From contig NZ_CABVGP010000002.1 in the NCBI RefSeq assembly GCF_902497555.1, forward strand, positions 2,182,501-2,246,500: 64,000 bases of DNA, read 5' to 3'. This stretch comes from Amycolatopsis camponoti. Lineage in GTDB: Bacteria > Actinomycetota > Actinomycetes > Mycobacteriales > Pseudonocardiaceae. Shown here one piece after another: positions 46,934 to 55,487 of the stretch. Position 1 is the first letter of the stretch. Each line of letters starts with the position of its first letter. The position numbers were made by a program, and so were the translations under genes. The notes beneath the pieces were generated by a model, which made no database searches, was not told the DNA's origin, and worked only from the letters and a program-made list of their open reading frames with translations.

Positions 46934-48681
46934 GCGCTGCTCCCTGAGATCCGGAAGGTGAACTCGAGCCGCTGCTCGGCGAAGTCGACGATCAGGCCTT
47001 CCTTGACGCCGAACACCGTGTCGGAGTCGAGGTACTCGCCGCCGGCGACGAACAGCTGGGTGATCAGCGTCCGGTAGCCGGGCTTGGCGATCATGAAGTG
47101 GACGTGCGGGGCCCGGTAGGGGTGGCGCCCGACGGCGTCGAGCATCTGCCCGACGGGCCCGTCCGCCGGAATGGGGTACGCGCTCGGCACGATCGTCCGG
47201 AAGCGCAGCCTGCCCTCGGCGTCGGTGCGGAAGCGGGCCCGCAGCACCGGGCCGTCGACGTCGGGCAGCTGGACGTCGTAGAAACCGTCCTCATTGGACT
47301 GCCAGACGTCGACGATCGCGTCCGGAACCGGCCGGTCGTCGGTGTCGGTTACGCGGATGTCGGTCCACAGTGGAGTGCCCGGGAGCCCCGCCGCGATGTC
47401 GGCGCCCTGCGGGGTCTCGGGTGGTCCTTCGACGTAGAACGGGCCGAGCACGGCCGACGGTGTCGTGTCCGGCGTGCGTGAGTTCGTCAGGACGTCGACG
47501 ACGCTCGACACGCCGAGCGTGTCCGACAGCAGGATGAACTCCTGCCGGGTGTCGGTGGTGATGTGCCCGGCCCGGGTCAGGAAGCCGATCGCGTACTCCC
47601 ACTCGTCCTGCGTGAGCTCGGTGCGGATCGCGTAGCCGTGCAACGTCTCGACCAGGTCGGTGAGGAGTTCGCGGATGCGGTCCGGTGCGGCGGCGAAGCT
47701 GTCGACGACCTGTTTCGTGAGTGCCTTGAGACTGGGCGGAGCGGCCGGGCGGGTGCCGGTGATCGCCGCGCGGAGCAGGTCTGCTTCCGGCTCGTCCGCG
47801 ATGTCCGCTTCGGTGAGGCCGAGTTCGGCCAGCGAATGCGGGATCGGGAGGCTCGCGGCGAGTTCGAAGATCTCGCCGGCGTCCTCGAGTCCCTGGTGGG
47901 CCATGACGTACGGGAGGAGGACGGCGTGCGTCTCCGCGTGCGGCAGGCCGAACTTGCCGCCGAGGAAGTGGCAGAGCCGGTGGTGCAGGCCCATCGTGAC
48001 GGCGTCGAGGCACGTGCCGGCCAGCCAGGCGCCGCGCAGGGCGTCGGTGCGAGCGTCCACATCGGACGGATCTTTCGCGATACGCGGCAGCGCGCTCGTG
48101 AGGAGCTTCACCGCCTCGGCGGCGAGCAGATCGGTCATCGGGTTCGCGTCGGGGGCGTAGCGGGCCTCGACGGCGTGGGCGAGCGCGTTGAGGCCGCTGG
48201 CCGCCGAGACCGCCGCCGGAAGGGAAAGCGTCAGCTCGACGTCGTAGAGCACGGTCTCGGGCCGGACCTCCGGGGTCCGCTGGGTGGTCTTGCGGCCGTC
48301 TTCGGTCTGGCCCAGGACCGACGTCAGCTCGGAACCCGCGTACGTCGTCGGGACGATCAGCTGAGGCAGGCCGGTCCGCAGCGCGATCGCCTTGGCCAGC
48401 CCGGTGGCCGAGCCGCCGCCGATCGCGACCACGCCGTCGACGTCGTACTCCGCGACGACCTTGAGCGCGCGCTCGGTGACGTCGACCGGCGTGTGCATCG
48501 CGGCGTCTTCGAAGCGCGCGGCCAGCCGCGGGCCGAGCGCTTCGGCGGCGCGGTCGGCGTACCGCGGGCGGCCGACCAGCAGGACCCGCCGGAGGCCGAG
48601 CAGGTCGGCTTCGGCACCGACGGCGTCGAGCGAACCGAAGACCACCCGGACGGGGTTCGCGGCGTAGGTGAACGAGGTCAT
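46930..48681 (-). CDS. Fused maleylacetate reductase - hydroxyquinol 1,2-dioxygenase
   Basis: A 583-residue bifunctional protein. Residues 1 to about 315 form an iron-alcohol-dehydrogenase-like maleylacetate reductase (AIGGGSATGLAKAIALRTG, PTTYAGSE, HHRLCHFLGGKFGLPHAETH). Residues about 320-583 form an intradiol dioxygenase with iron ligands Tyr416, Tyr502, His526 and His528. The dioxygenase opens hydroxyquinol to maleylacetate, which the reductase turns into 3-oxoadipate. The reductase lacks the last part of the usual 350 residues, replaced by the dioxygenase. It is coupled to the monooxygenase gene by a 4-base overlap. Confidence 0.92.
   Translation of the reverse strand: MTSFTYAANPVRVVFGSLDAVGAEADLLGLRRVLLVGRPRYADRAAEALGPRLAARFEDAAMHTPVDVTERALKVVAEYDVDGVVAIGGGSATGLAKAIALRTGLPQLIVPTTYAGSELTSVLGQTEDGRKTTQRTPEVRPETVLYDVELTLSLPAAVSAASGLNALAHAVEARYAPDANPMTDLLAAEAVKLLTSALPRIAKDPSDVDARTDALRGAWLAGTCLDAVTMGLHHRLCHFLGGKFGLPHAETHAVLLPYVMAHQGLEDAGEIFELAASLPIPHSLAELGLTEADIADEPEADLLRAAITGTRPAAPPSLKALTKQVVDSFAAAPDRIRELLTDLVETLHGYAIRTELTQDEWEYAIGFLTRAGHITTDTRQEFILLSDTLGVSSVVDVLTNSRTPDTTPSAVLGPFYVEGPPETPQGADIAAGLPGTPLWTDIRVTDTDDRPVPDAIVDVWQSNEDGFYDVQLPDVDGPVLRARFRTDAEGRLRFRTIVPSAYPIPADGPVGQMLDAVGRHPYRAPHVHFMIAKPGYRTLITQLFVAGGEYLDSDTVFGVKEGLIVDFAEQRLEFTFRISGSSA
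48055..48067. repeat. GTCCNNNGTGGAC word, inverted copy in the fused reductase-dioxygenase gene
   Basis: GTCCACATCGGAC on the plus strand, so GTCCGATGTGGAC in the gene's sense, encoding Ser-Asp-Val-Asp. Confidence 0.7.
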
Positions 48682-48757
48682 GCGAGGGAGTATCCGGCTG
48701 CCGGGGTGCGCGGTCCTGCACGTTCGTGCTGCGCGACGGCACGAAACGCGCGTCGGG

Positions 48758-49633
48758 TCAGCCTGCCCGGCGCAGTGCGGCCGGGGTCGTGCCGAGCTGG
48801 GCGCGCAGCACCCGCGTCAGGTGTTCCTGGTGGGAGAAGCCGCAGCGGGCCGCGATCTCGGCGATCGGGTCGTCGCCGGTGCGCAGCAGCAGCCCGGCCT
48901 GCTCCACCCGCAGCCGCAGCAGGAACCGGTGCGGGGGCAGGCCCGTGCGGGCCTTGAACTGCCGCGAAAACTGGCTCACGCTCAGCCCGGCGAGTGCGGC
49001 CAGCTCCGCCAGGGGCACCGGCTCGGCCAGGCGTTCCGCCATCAGGTCGCGGACGCGCGTGAACTGCCGGTCGGACAGGCCGCGCGCCGGGCCGGGCTCG
49101 TGGGCGGGGCCGGCGTGGTGGCGGCGGACCAGCTGCGCCGCGACGAGCGCGCCCAGCTGGTCGGCGTAGGTGCGGGCGCTCGGTTCCCAGTCGCGGACGA
49201 CGCCGTCGAGGCTGAGCACCAGCTGTTCGAGCAGGGGGTCGGAGCTGCCGAGCTCCTCGGCGAGCCGCACGGGCGCGTGGTCGCCGGCGGCTTCCTGCAC
49301 GGCGTCGTCGGCGACGTAGACGTGCACGGTCTCGAGCTCCCCGCCGAGCTCGACCGACAGGTCGGCGTGCGACGGCTGCAGGAACAGGCCGCCGGCGGGC
49401 ATCCGGCGGCTGCGTTCGCGCGGGGTCCCGACGCCGCGCCGGACCGTCACCGGCCCGTCGAGGTGCAGGATCAGCTGGTGGCTGCGGGCGGGCGCGAACT
49501 CGGCGCGGTAAGGACGTTCCCGCTGCCGGGAGACGTAGACCCGGTCCCAGCCGAGCCCCGCGCTGGTGCGTTCGGGCCGGACCCAGGGCAGCGCGAGGAT
49601 GCCGTTGGTGTCGGTCAGCCCGAGTTCGCCCAC
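48758..49633 (-). CDS. AraC family transcriptional regulator
   Basis: A 291-residue activator-type protein. The N-terminal cupin-like sensor covers about 1-170; the C-terminal double HTH (about 190-290) has LAELAALAGLSVSQFSRQFK and DDPIAEIAARCGFSHQEHLT. The GTG at 49633 is supported by GAGGAGG 5 bases upstream. It reads into the ring-cleavage operon from 76 bases away and is the likely activator, with a phenolic inducer (inference). Confidence 0.88.
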   Translation of the reverse strand: MGELGLTDTNGILALPWVRPERTSAGLGWDRVYVSRQRERPYRAEFAPARSHQLILHLDGPVTVRRGVGTPRERSRRMPAGGLFLQPSHADLSVELGGELETVHVYVADDAVQEAAGDHAPVRLAEELGSSDPLLEQLVLSLDGVVRDWEPSARTYADQLGALVAAQLVRRHHAGPAHEPGPARGLSDRQFTRVRDLMAERLAEPVPLAELAALAGLSVSQFSRQFKARTGLPPHRFLLRLRVEQAGLLLRTGDDPIAEIAARCGFSHQEHLTRVLRAQLGTTPAALRRAG

Positions 49634-49718
49634 GCCTGCCTCCTCGACGTCGAGGCTGCTCGCGATGGTACGCGAACCTCGTCCGTGGGCGGGCCTACGT
49701 ACTCGCCTGGACAGCCAT

Positions 49719-49798
49719 CTCGCGTACCCAGACGGACGACTCGCGTGCCTGGATGGACGACTCGCGAGCCGACTCTTCGGGTACGCGTGTCGTCCGTC
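49719..49798. repeat. Intergenic repeat family D
   Basis: Two 21-base units, CTCGCGTACCCAGACGGACG (49719 on) and CTCGCGTGCCTGGATGGACG (49740 on), and a third partial unit at 49761. An inverted part follows: GGGTACGCG (49779-49787) pairs with 49721-49729 and GTCGTCCGTC (49789-49798) with 49731-49740. It lies between the AraC start and the end of the siderophore-interacting gene. Confidence 0.75.
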
Positions 49799-49802
49799 GG
49801 TG

Positions 49803-50597
49803 TCAGCCCGGGGCGGAACGGCCGTGGCGCCAGTAGCCCAGGAACGCGATGTCGGACTTCGCCCAGCCGCGGTCCCGCACCAGGTGACGGCGGATCCCGG
49901 TGGCCAGCGCGGCCTCGCCGGCCACCCACGCATAAGCCCGCCCCGGTGGCAGGTCGGCCGCGACGACCGTCTCCAGCGCCAGGACCCCCGGGCGGCCCGG
50001 CCGGGGCCGCGGCAGCCAGTGCACCCGCACCCCGGGCGGTGCCGGAACGACCCGGACGTCCGCGGCCGAAGGCACCTCCAGGAACACCTCGGCCACCAGG
50101 TCGTCCGCGGCGCTCTCGAGGATCGCCAGGATCGCCGGCACCGCGCTCTCGTCCCCGGCCAGCAGCTGCCACGCCACCCCGGGCGGCGGCAGGTAGCTCA
50201 CGCCCAGGTCGAAGATGCCCGCCGGGTCGCCGGGACGCGCGCGCCGGGCCCATTCGGCCGCCGGGGCGTCGCCGTCGTGCAGCGCGAACTCGATGTCGAT
50301 CTCACCCGGCCGCGCGCGCCGGACCGTGTAGTTGCGCACCCAGGGACGGCGTGACTTCGGCAGCAGCAGCACCTCGGCCATCCAGCCCTCGTTGTCCAGG
50401 GTCGGCATCCGCAGCCCGTCCTGGCCCACTCGCGGGAAGAACAGCCGCACGGCCTGGTCGTCGCCCGCCACCTCCAGGTCGCCGAGCGACGGCCCGCCGA
50501 GGGTGATCGTCCGGAACGCCGGGCTGGGCGCGGTGTTCGCCAGGACTTCGAGGGTGATCATCCGTCGCGACGCGGGGCGACGCACCTTCGGGATCAT
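49803..50597 (-). CDS. Siderophore-interacting protein (ferric-siderophore reductase family)
   Basis: A 264-residue SIP/ViuB-like FAD protein. The N-terminal barrel has RNYTVRRARPGEIDIEFALH, the flavin-binding segment, and the C-terminal SIP domain has LLAGDESAVPAILAILE and the YAWVAGEAALATGIRRHL end motif. It would reduce Fe3+-siderophores in the cytoplasm to release iron. The ATG at 50597 overlaps the preceding stop (TGATG), so it is the last gene of a three-gene operon with the iron-sulfur reductase and the PPOX protein. Confidence 0.9.
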   Translation of the reverse strand: MIPKVRRPASRRMITLEVLANTAPSPAFRTITLGGPSLGDLEVAGDDQAVRLFFPRVGQDGLRMPTLDNEGWMAEVLLLPKSRRPWVRNYTVRRARPGEIDIEFALHDGDAPAAEWARRARPGDPAGIFDLGVSYLPPPGVAWQLLAGDESAVPAILAILESAADDLVAEVFLEVPSAADVRVVPAPPGVRVHWLPRPRPGRPGVLALETVVAADLPPGRAYAWVAGEAALATGIRRHLVRDRGWAKSDIAFLGYWRHGRSAPG

Positions 50598-51481
50598 CAA
50601 ACGTCCAGCACGAGCCGCGGCGACGACGCCCGCGACACGCACGCGTACATCCGCCCCGCGGGGGCGCCGATGTCGTCGCGGTGCTCGGGTTCGCCGTCGA
50701 GCACCGACAGCTCGCAGCTCCCGCAGACCCCTTCGCGGCATCCGGACGGCACCGGCTTTCCGGCGTGGTTCAGCGCGTCGAGCAGGGACTCGTCGGCCGG
50801 CACCTGGATCGTCGACCCGGACCGGGCGCACACCACTTCGAACGGCGTGTCGGGGCCGAAAACGCGGCGGGTGGGCTCGAAGCGTTCGGCGTGCACCCGC
50901 GGGAACACCGCTTCCGCCGCGGCGAGCATCGACGCCGGTCCGCAGCAGTAGACCTCACCCGCGAACTCCGCGAAAGAAGCCAGATCCGGCCGGTCATGGG
51001 AGAACAGAGACACGCGTTCGCCATACGTGGCAACGAGTTCCGCCGCGAAGGGCATGGTCGAAGCCGACCGTCCCACGTAGACTAGCGAAGCGGCGGCCCC
51101 GGCGGCGACGGCCGCGCGCAGCATCGGCACGATCGGCGTGATCCCGATCCCGCCCGCCAGGAACAGGTATTCCGGCGCGGGAACGAGCGGGAAGTGGTTG
51201 CGCGGCGAGGAGACTTCGAGCGTCCGGCCCGGGCTGAGGTACCAGTGGATGTACTCCGACCCGCCCCGGCTCAGCGGATCGAGCCGGACCGCGATCCGGT
51301 ACGCCGAAAGGTCGCCGGGGTCGCCGCACAGCGAGTACTGCCGCGTCAGCCAGTTCGGCAGCGCCAGGTCGATGTGCGCACCCGGCTCCCACGCTTCCAG
51401 TGGCCCTTCGTCCCCGCGAAGCACCAGCGAGACGACGTCATCGGCGACGTGCTCGACGCTCTCCAGCATCGTTTTCTGCAT
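50597..51481 (-). CDS. PDR/VanB family [2Fe-2S] flavin reductase
   Basis: A 294-residue phthalate-dioxygenase-reductase-like protein. The order is flavin barrel (RQYSLCGDP near 50), NAD-binding domain (FLAGGIGITPIVPM, CCGPASML), and a C-terminal plant-type [2Fe-2S] domain with Cys248, Cys253, Cys256 and Cys281. It passes electrons from NAD(P)H to a partner, usually an oxygenase; none is in this operon, so the siderophore-interacting or PPOX protein may be the partner. The ATG is 2 bases after the PPOX stop. Confidence 0.9.
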   Translation of the reverse strand: MQKTMLESVEHVADDVVSLVLRGDEGPLEAWEPGAHIDLALPNWLTRQYSLCGDPGDLSAYRIAVRLDPLSRGGSEYIHWYLSPGRTLEVSSPRNHFPLVPAPEYLFLAGGIGITPIVPMLRAAVAAGAAASLVYVGRSASTMPFAAELVATYGERVSLFSHDRPDLASFAEFAGEVYCCGPASMLAAAEAVFPRVHAERFEPTRRVFGPDTPFEVVCARSGSTIQVPADESLLDALNHAGKPVPSGCREGVCGSCELSVLDGEPEHRDDIGAPAGRMYACVSRASSPRLVLDV

Positions 51482-51483
51482 GA

Positions 51484-52122
51484 TCAGTACAACTTCCGGT
51501 AGCTGTCTTCGAGGATCTGGTCGAACACCGCCGGGTCGACGGCCACGCGCAGCTGGTCGGTGACGATCTCGCCGGCCGACGGCATCTCCGCGGCCAGCGC
51601 CTGGCTGGCGGGGTCCCACAGCCTCGACCGCAGCAGCGCCCGGCCGCAGTGGAAGTACGCTTCGGCGACCTCGACGATGATGGCCAGCATCGGCGCCTTG
51701 GCCTCGGTGCGCATGCGGGCGAGCACGTCCGGGTCGTCGGTGACGTACGCGCTTCCGTTGACGCGCAGCACCTCCCGCATGCCGGGGATGAGGAACATCA
51801 GGCCGACGCCGTCGTTCTCGGCGATGTTGCGGAACGAGTCGGCGATCTTGTTGCCGGGCCGGTCGGGCAGCGCGAGCGTGTGCTCGTCGAGGACCTTCAC
51901 GAAGCCCGGGTAGTCGCCGCGGGGTGAGCAGTCCGTGCGGCCGGTCGCATCGGCGGTGGCCAACGCGAGGAACGGGGCGTGCGCGATGAAGCGGCGGGCG
52001 TGCTTGTCGACGTGGTCGAGCTTCTTGCCCTCGATCATCTCTTCGGGGGCGCCCAGTCGGTTCCTGACCTCGGCCATGGAGACCCGCCGGTACCGAGTGC
52101 TCAGCGTATTTGTGCTGGTCAT
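51484..52122 (-). CDS. Pyridoxamine 5'-phosphate oxidase-fold (PPOX) family protein, MSMEG_1061-like
   Basis: A 212-residue split-barrel flavin-type protein. LATADATGRTDCSPRGDYPGF and NIAENDGVGLMFLIPG are typical of the subfamily of FMN- or F420-binding PPOX proteins annotated as MSMEG_1061-like. It is the first gene of the operon with the reductase and the siderophore-interacting protein. CATAAT (minus strand, 52130-52125) lies 6 bases before the ATG at 52122, suggesting a leaderless transcript. The substrate is not known. Confidence 0.85.
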   Translation of the reverse strand: MTSTNTLSTRYRRVSMAEVRNRLGAPEEMIEGKKLDHVDKHARRFIAHAPFLALATADATGRTDCSPRGDYPGFVKVLDEHTLALPDRPGNKIADSFRNIAENDGVGLMFLIPGMREVLRVNGSAYVTDDPDVLARMRTEAKAPMLAIIVEVAEAYFHCGRALLRSRLWDPASQALAAEMPSAGEIVTDQLRVAVDPAVFDQILEDSYRKLY

Positions 52123-52124
52123 GC

Positions 52125-52134
52125 CATAATTATG
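52125..52134. promoter_or_regulatory. Palindrome at the PPOX operon promoter
   Basis: CATAATTATG, a perfect 10-base palindrome overlapping the putative -10 (CATAAT) of the PPOX gene, in the gap shared with the divergent TetR gene. A bound TetR dimer here would stop the operon. Function is inferred. Confidence 0.5.
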
Positions 52135-52190
52135 AGCAAATATTCAGGTCTTGCGCTACTCGCTTTTCGAGGCGCGCGGAGGGGAGCGCC

Positions 52191-52808
52191 GTGTCATCGG
52201 ACCAGCGCCGCATCCAGCCACGTAAACAGCCGCGCCAGGTCCGCGCCGAGCTGACCCGCCAGCGGATCCTGACCGCGGCTGCTCACGTTTTCGGCGAACA
52301 CGGCTACGCCGCCGGCACCACCAACCGCATCGCCGAGCAGGCCGGGATCTCCATCGGCTCGCTGTACCAGTACTTCCCGAACAAGGACGCGATCCTCGCC
52401 GAGCTGCTGGTCCGCCACCTCGACGACGGCATGGCCATCGTCGAGCGGGTCCAGCGGGAGCAGCTGCCCGGCCCGATCGACCAGGTCTTCCGCGTCTTCA
52501 TCCGCGGTGCGATCGAATCCCACCTCGGCGAACCCCGCTTGCTGCGGATGCTGCGGGAGCAGGCGCCGCAGACGAACGAGCTGCTGGAGAAGGCCGAACG
52601 GATGAAGCGGTCCCTGGAGGCCTACATGCGGGCGCTCCTGGAGGAGCACCCCGAGGTCCGGGTCGCCGACACCGAGACGGCCGCGCGGCTGATCGTCACG
52701 ACGGTCGAGCTGGTGATCCACCAGCTCGTGGCCGACCACGAGCCGGTCGACGCGGATCGGCTGGAGGACGAGATGGTCGCGATGCTGACGCGCTACGTCA
52801 GGGGGTGA
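52191..52808 (+). CDS. TetR family regulator
   Basis: A 205-residue repressor. The HTH (about 14-62) has ILTAAAHVFGEHGYAAGTTN and AGISIGSLYQYFPNKDAIL; the C-terminal domain resembles TetR_C_17-type regulators. CGGAGGGGA lies just upstream of the GTG at 52191. It is divergent from the PPOX-reductase-SIP operon, which it probably represses. The signal could be a redox-active or xenobiotic compound rather than iron, as no Fur/DtxR-like site was noticed. Confidence 0.9.
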   Translation: MSSDQRRIQPRKQPRQVRAELTRQRILTAAAHVFGEHGYAAGTTNRIAEQAGISIGSLYQYFPNKDAILAELLVRHLDDGMAIVERVQREQLPGPIDQVFRVFIRGAIESHLGEPRLLRMLREQAPQTNELLEKAERMKRSLEAYMRALLEEHPEVRVADTETAARLIVTTVELVIHQLVADHEPVDADRLEDEMVAMLTRYVRG

Positions 52809-52843
52809 ACCGGCAGGCGAGCCCACGGGTTGCCCAAGGGCGG

Positions 52844-53746
52844 TCAGGCGCTCGCCCGGCGGAGTCGTTCCGCCGCCTGGGCGCGGACGGCCTCGCCGGA
52901 CACCGGGGGATCGCCGTGCAGGGCTTCCCAACGGGCGTTGTGCGCGGCCGTCCACAGGCCGGCCGCCCAGGCGGTTTCCCGCTCCGCCGCGGTGAACCGG
53001 CGGCCCCGGAGGTCCTGGTAGGCCGTCAGGAAAGCCTCGGAGCTCTCGATCGGAGGGAGTGTTGGCGGCGTGGCACTGGCGAACGCGCCGGAAGCCGCGC
53101 CCACGAGTGCCGCTTCCGGTTGCCAGGCGAGGCTGTCCCAGTCGTGCACGGCCAGCACTTCGCCGTCCCGCCAGCGGAGGTTCTGGGCTTCGAAGTCGGC
53201 GTGGCCCAGCACGCACGGCAGGTCGGTGGCCAGCAACCGCTCGCGGGCCCGGCGGGCGGTGTCGACGACGTGCGCGGGCACGGCGCCCTGGTCTCGCTCG
53301 TCGAGGAACCCGATCGCGGGCCACAGCCCGGAACCTCCGTGGTCCCAGCGCACCCAGCGCGGGTTGGGCAGCGGCGGCGCGACGGTCACGTCGGCCAGCT
53401 CGGCCATCAGCCGGGCGAACACCGCGGCACAGCGCACGGCGACGTCCGGCGAATCACCGCGCAGCATTTCCCCACCCGGCAAGGACTCTTCGGCGTGCAC
53501 GGCCAGCGCGTCGACGACGGTCACGGGGGTGATCGGCCGGGCGCACGGGAACCCCCGGTCCGCGAGCCGGGCCTGCGCGGCGACGCACGAGCCGGCACGG
53601 CCGTCGTCCTCCCGCGCCTTCACCACGACCTCCCGGCCGTCGGCCAGCCGCAGCCCGGCCACCGCCGAAAGGGACGTCCGCTCGAACAGCACCTCGACCG
53701 GCCCGGCTCCGAGCTGCTCGACGCACCAGGGTGACAGCCAGTCCAC
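52844..53746 (-). CDS. Aminoglycoside phosphotransferase (APH) family kinase-like protein
   Basis: A 300-residue protein with the APH fold. A short N-lobe has LADGREVVVKA with the ATP-binding Lys; the C-lobe has the catalytic loop LGHADFEAQNLRW (Asp and Asn) and the metal-binding VHDWDSL. This superfamily includes antibiotic, homoserine and choline kinases, and lone chromosomal copies rarely match a real aminoglycoside enzyme. The GTG at 53746 is preceded by GAAGGA. It is a single gene between convergent TetR and the uronate dehydrogenase. Confidence 0.82.
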   Translation of the reverse strand: MDWLSPWCVEQLGAGPVEVLFERTSLSAVAGLRLADGREVVVKAREDDGRAGSCVAAQARLADRGFPCARPITPVTVVDALAVHAEESLPGGEMLRGDSPDVAVRCAAVFARLMAELADVTVAPPLPNPRWVRWDHGGSGLWPAIGFLDERDQGAVPAHVVDTARRARERLLATDLPCVLGHADFEAQNLRWRDGEVLAVHDWDSLAWQPEAALVGAASGAFASATPPTLPPIESSEAFLTAYQDLRGRRFTAAERETAWAAGLWTAAHNARWEALHGDPPVSGEAVRAQAAERLRRASA

Positions 53747-53781
53747 GCAACAATCCTTCGCCGAGCAGCTCCGCAAGACCG

Positions 53782-54588
53782 TCAGAGCGGGTTGAAGACG
53801 CCCAGGGGAGCGGTGCAGAACGGCCCGCCGACGTACTCGGCCGCCGCGCCCGTCGGCGCCGGCTTCGATGCCAGCTGCTCGGCGTACACCTCCGCGTCGT
53901 CCAGCGACTTGTACCCCAGCGCTTCCGCCTCCGACAGGGAGTAGATCCGGCGCGTGTTGTCCGAGACGCCCCAGATCAGCCGGTACCCCGGCGACGGCGC
54001 CGACAGGCAGGCCTCGAACAGCCGCGCGCCGTCGTCCGGGGACAGCCACGTCGTCAGGCCGCGCGGGCCCAGCGGCAACGGTGTCTCGAAGCACGAGCCG
54101 ATCCGGATCACGATCACGTCCATGCCGAAGCGCGAGTGGTACAGGCTCCCCAGCGCCTCGATCGCCGCCTTCGACACGCCGTAGTACGTGTCCGGCCGCG
54201 GCGACGAGTCCGCCGGGAGGTCGGAGTCGTTGCGGCGGAAGCCGACCGCGTGGTTGCTCGACGCCAGGATCACGCGCGACACCCCCGCCGCGCGGGCCGC
54301 CTCCAGGACCGTCTGCGTGCCGTTGATGTTGACGTCGAGGGTCGCTTCCCACGAGTTCTCGCGGCTGTGCCCGCCGAGGTGGATCAGCGCGTCGACGCCT
54401 TCGCACGCCGATGCCATCGCCTCGGCGTCGGTCACCGAAGCCGTGACGATCTCTTCGGAGGCGTCCGACGCCGTCTGCGGCGCCAGGTCGAGCAGGCGCA
54501 GCACCCGGCCGTCGCGCTTCAAGCGGGGCCGCATCAGGGTGCCGACGACACCCGCCGACCCGGTGATGAGCACACGCTGGTCCGTCAT
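53782..54588 (-). CDS. udh: Uronate dehydrogenase
   Basis: A 268-residue short-chain dehydrogenase closely resembling Agrobacterium Udh (265 residues). It has Gly10/Gly13/Gly16 in the NAD-binding loop, LIHLGG, ILASSNHAVGF and the active-site Tyr136 and Lys140 in YGVSK, then RIGSCFE and WLSPDD. It oxidises D-glucuronate or D-galacturonate to the aldarolactone with NAD+. AGAGGA precedes the ATG at 54588. It is downstream of and same-strand with iclR, and its product feeds the dehydratases on the opposite strand. Confidence 0.9.
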   Translation of the reverse strand: MTDQRVLITGSAGVVGTLMRPRLKRDGRVLRLLDLAPQTASDASEEIVTASVTDAEAMASACEGVDALIHLGGHSRENSWEATLDVNINGTQTVLEAARAAGVSRVILASSNHAVGFRRNDSDLPADSSPRPDTYYGVSKAAIEALGSLYHSRFGMDVIVIRIGSCFETPLPLGPRGLTTWLSPDDGARLFEACLSAPSPGYRLIWGVSDNTRRIYSLSEAEALGYKSLDDAEVYAEQLASKPAPTGAAAEYVGGPFCTAPLGVFNPL

Positions 54589-54614
54589 TGTGTTCCTCTC
54601 GATAAGGGCGGCGG

Positions 54615-55427
54615 TCAGCGAATTCCGGCCCGGCGCAGCTGCTGCCCGAGCTCGGCGGTGGTTTCGGCGAGCAGCTCGCCGACGCGCTGCGCGTCGGCGT
54701 CGGTCACCTGGGAGATCGGCATCGAGCAGCTGATCGCGTCGGTGCCCGGGATCCGGTAGGGGATCACCGCGGCGACGCAGCGGACACCGAGCGTGCCTTC
54801 TTCGATCTCGGCGGCGTACCCGCGCTCGCGCGTCGCGGCGCACTCGGCGTGCAGGGCTTCGAGCGAAGTGATGGTGTTGGGAGTCAGCGGCGGCAGCGTC
54901 GCGGGCATCAACGCTTCGATCTCGTCGTGCGTCAGCTCGGCCAGGAGCGCCTTGCCCAGCGCGGTCGCGTGCGTGGGCAGCGTGCGCCCGACGCGGGAGA
55001 CGAGGTGCGTGGAGCGCTGCGACTCGCGCGTCTCCAGGTAGACGACCTCGGTGCCGTTGCGCCGCGCGAAGTGCGCGGTGAAGCCGGTCTTCTCCCGGAT
55101 GCGCTCCAGCGCTTCGGTGGCGAACGGGACGACGGCGTCGCGGTCCAGGTACGCCGTGCCGCAGATCAGCGCGCGGACGCCGAGGCGGTAGCGGGCCGTG
55201 TTGGTGTCCGCCTCCAGCCAGCCGGCCTCCAGCAGCGTCCGCAGCAGGCCGTGCAGCGACGAGCGCGGGAAGCCCGTGCGCGCGTGCAGGTCCGAAAGCG
55301 ACAGCCAGACGTCGTTCGCCGCGAAGGTCTCGATGAGGTCGACCGCGCGCCGCGCGGACTTCACTCCCGAGGATTCGGCGGGGGCACCGTCCGCTCGGGC
55401 GTCCGGATTGTCCACCTTCTGCGGCAT
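54615..55427 (-). CDS. IclR family regulator of uronate catabolism
   Basis: A 270-residue regulator. The wHTH (about 22-85) has SARRAVDLIETFAANDVWLS and FPRSSLHGLLRTLLEAGWL; the C-terminal effector domain has THLVSRVGRTLPTHATALGK and CVAAVIPYR. The ATG at 55427 is chosen because GGAGG stands 8 bases upstream. It is 26 bases upstream of udh and divergent from the symporter-kdgD-glucarate operon. Two matching 16-base inverted repeats lie between. It probably controls both sides. Confidence 0.9.
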   Translation of the reverse strand: MPQKVDNPDARADGAPAESSGVKSARRAVDLIETFAANDVWLSLSDLHARTGFPRSSLHGLLRTLLEAGWLEADTNTARYRLGVRALICGTAYLDRDAVVPFATEALERIREKTGFTAHFARRNGTEVVYLETRESQRSTHLVSRVGRTLPTHATALGKALLAELTHDEIEALMPATLPPLTPNTITSLEALHAECAATRERGYAAEIEEGTLGVRCVAAVIPYRIPGTDAISCSMPISQVTDADAQRVGELLAETTAELGQQLRRAGIR

Positions 55428-55487
55428 TTGTGTGCCTCCGTCCGGCCGTTGACTTGTGACTCCGGCCATATTAGCGTCCCGAACAAC

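Noticed and set aside
52844..53746. APH-family gene as an aminoglycoside resistance determinant
   Set aside because: The motifs are only superfamily-level and there is no resistance or mobile context.
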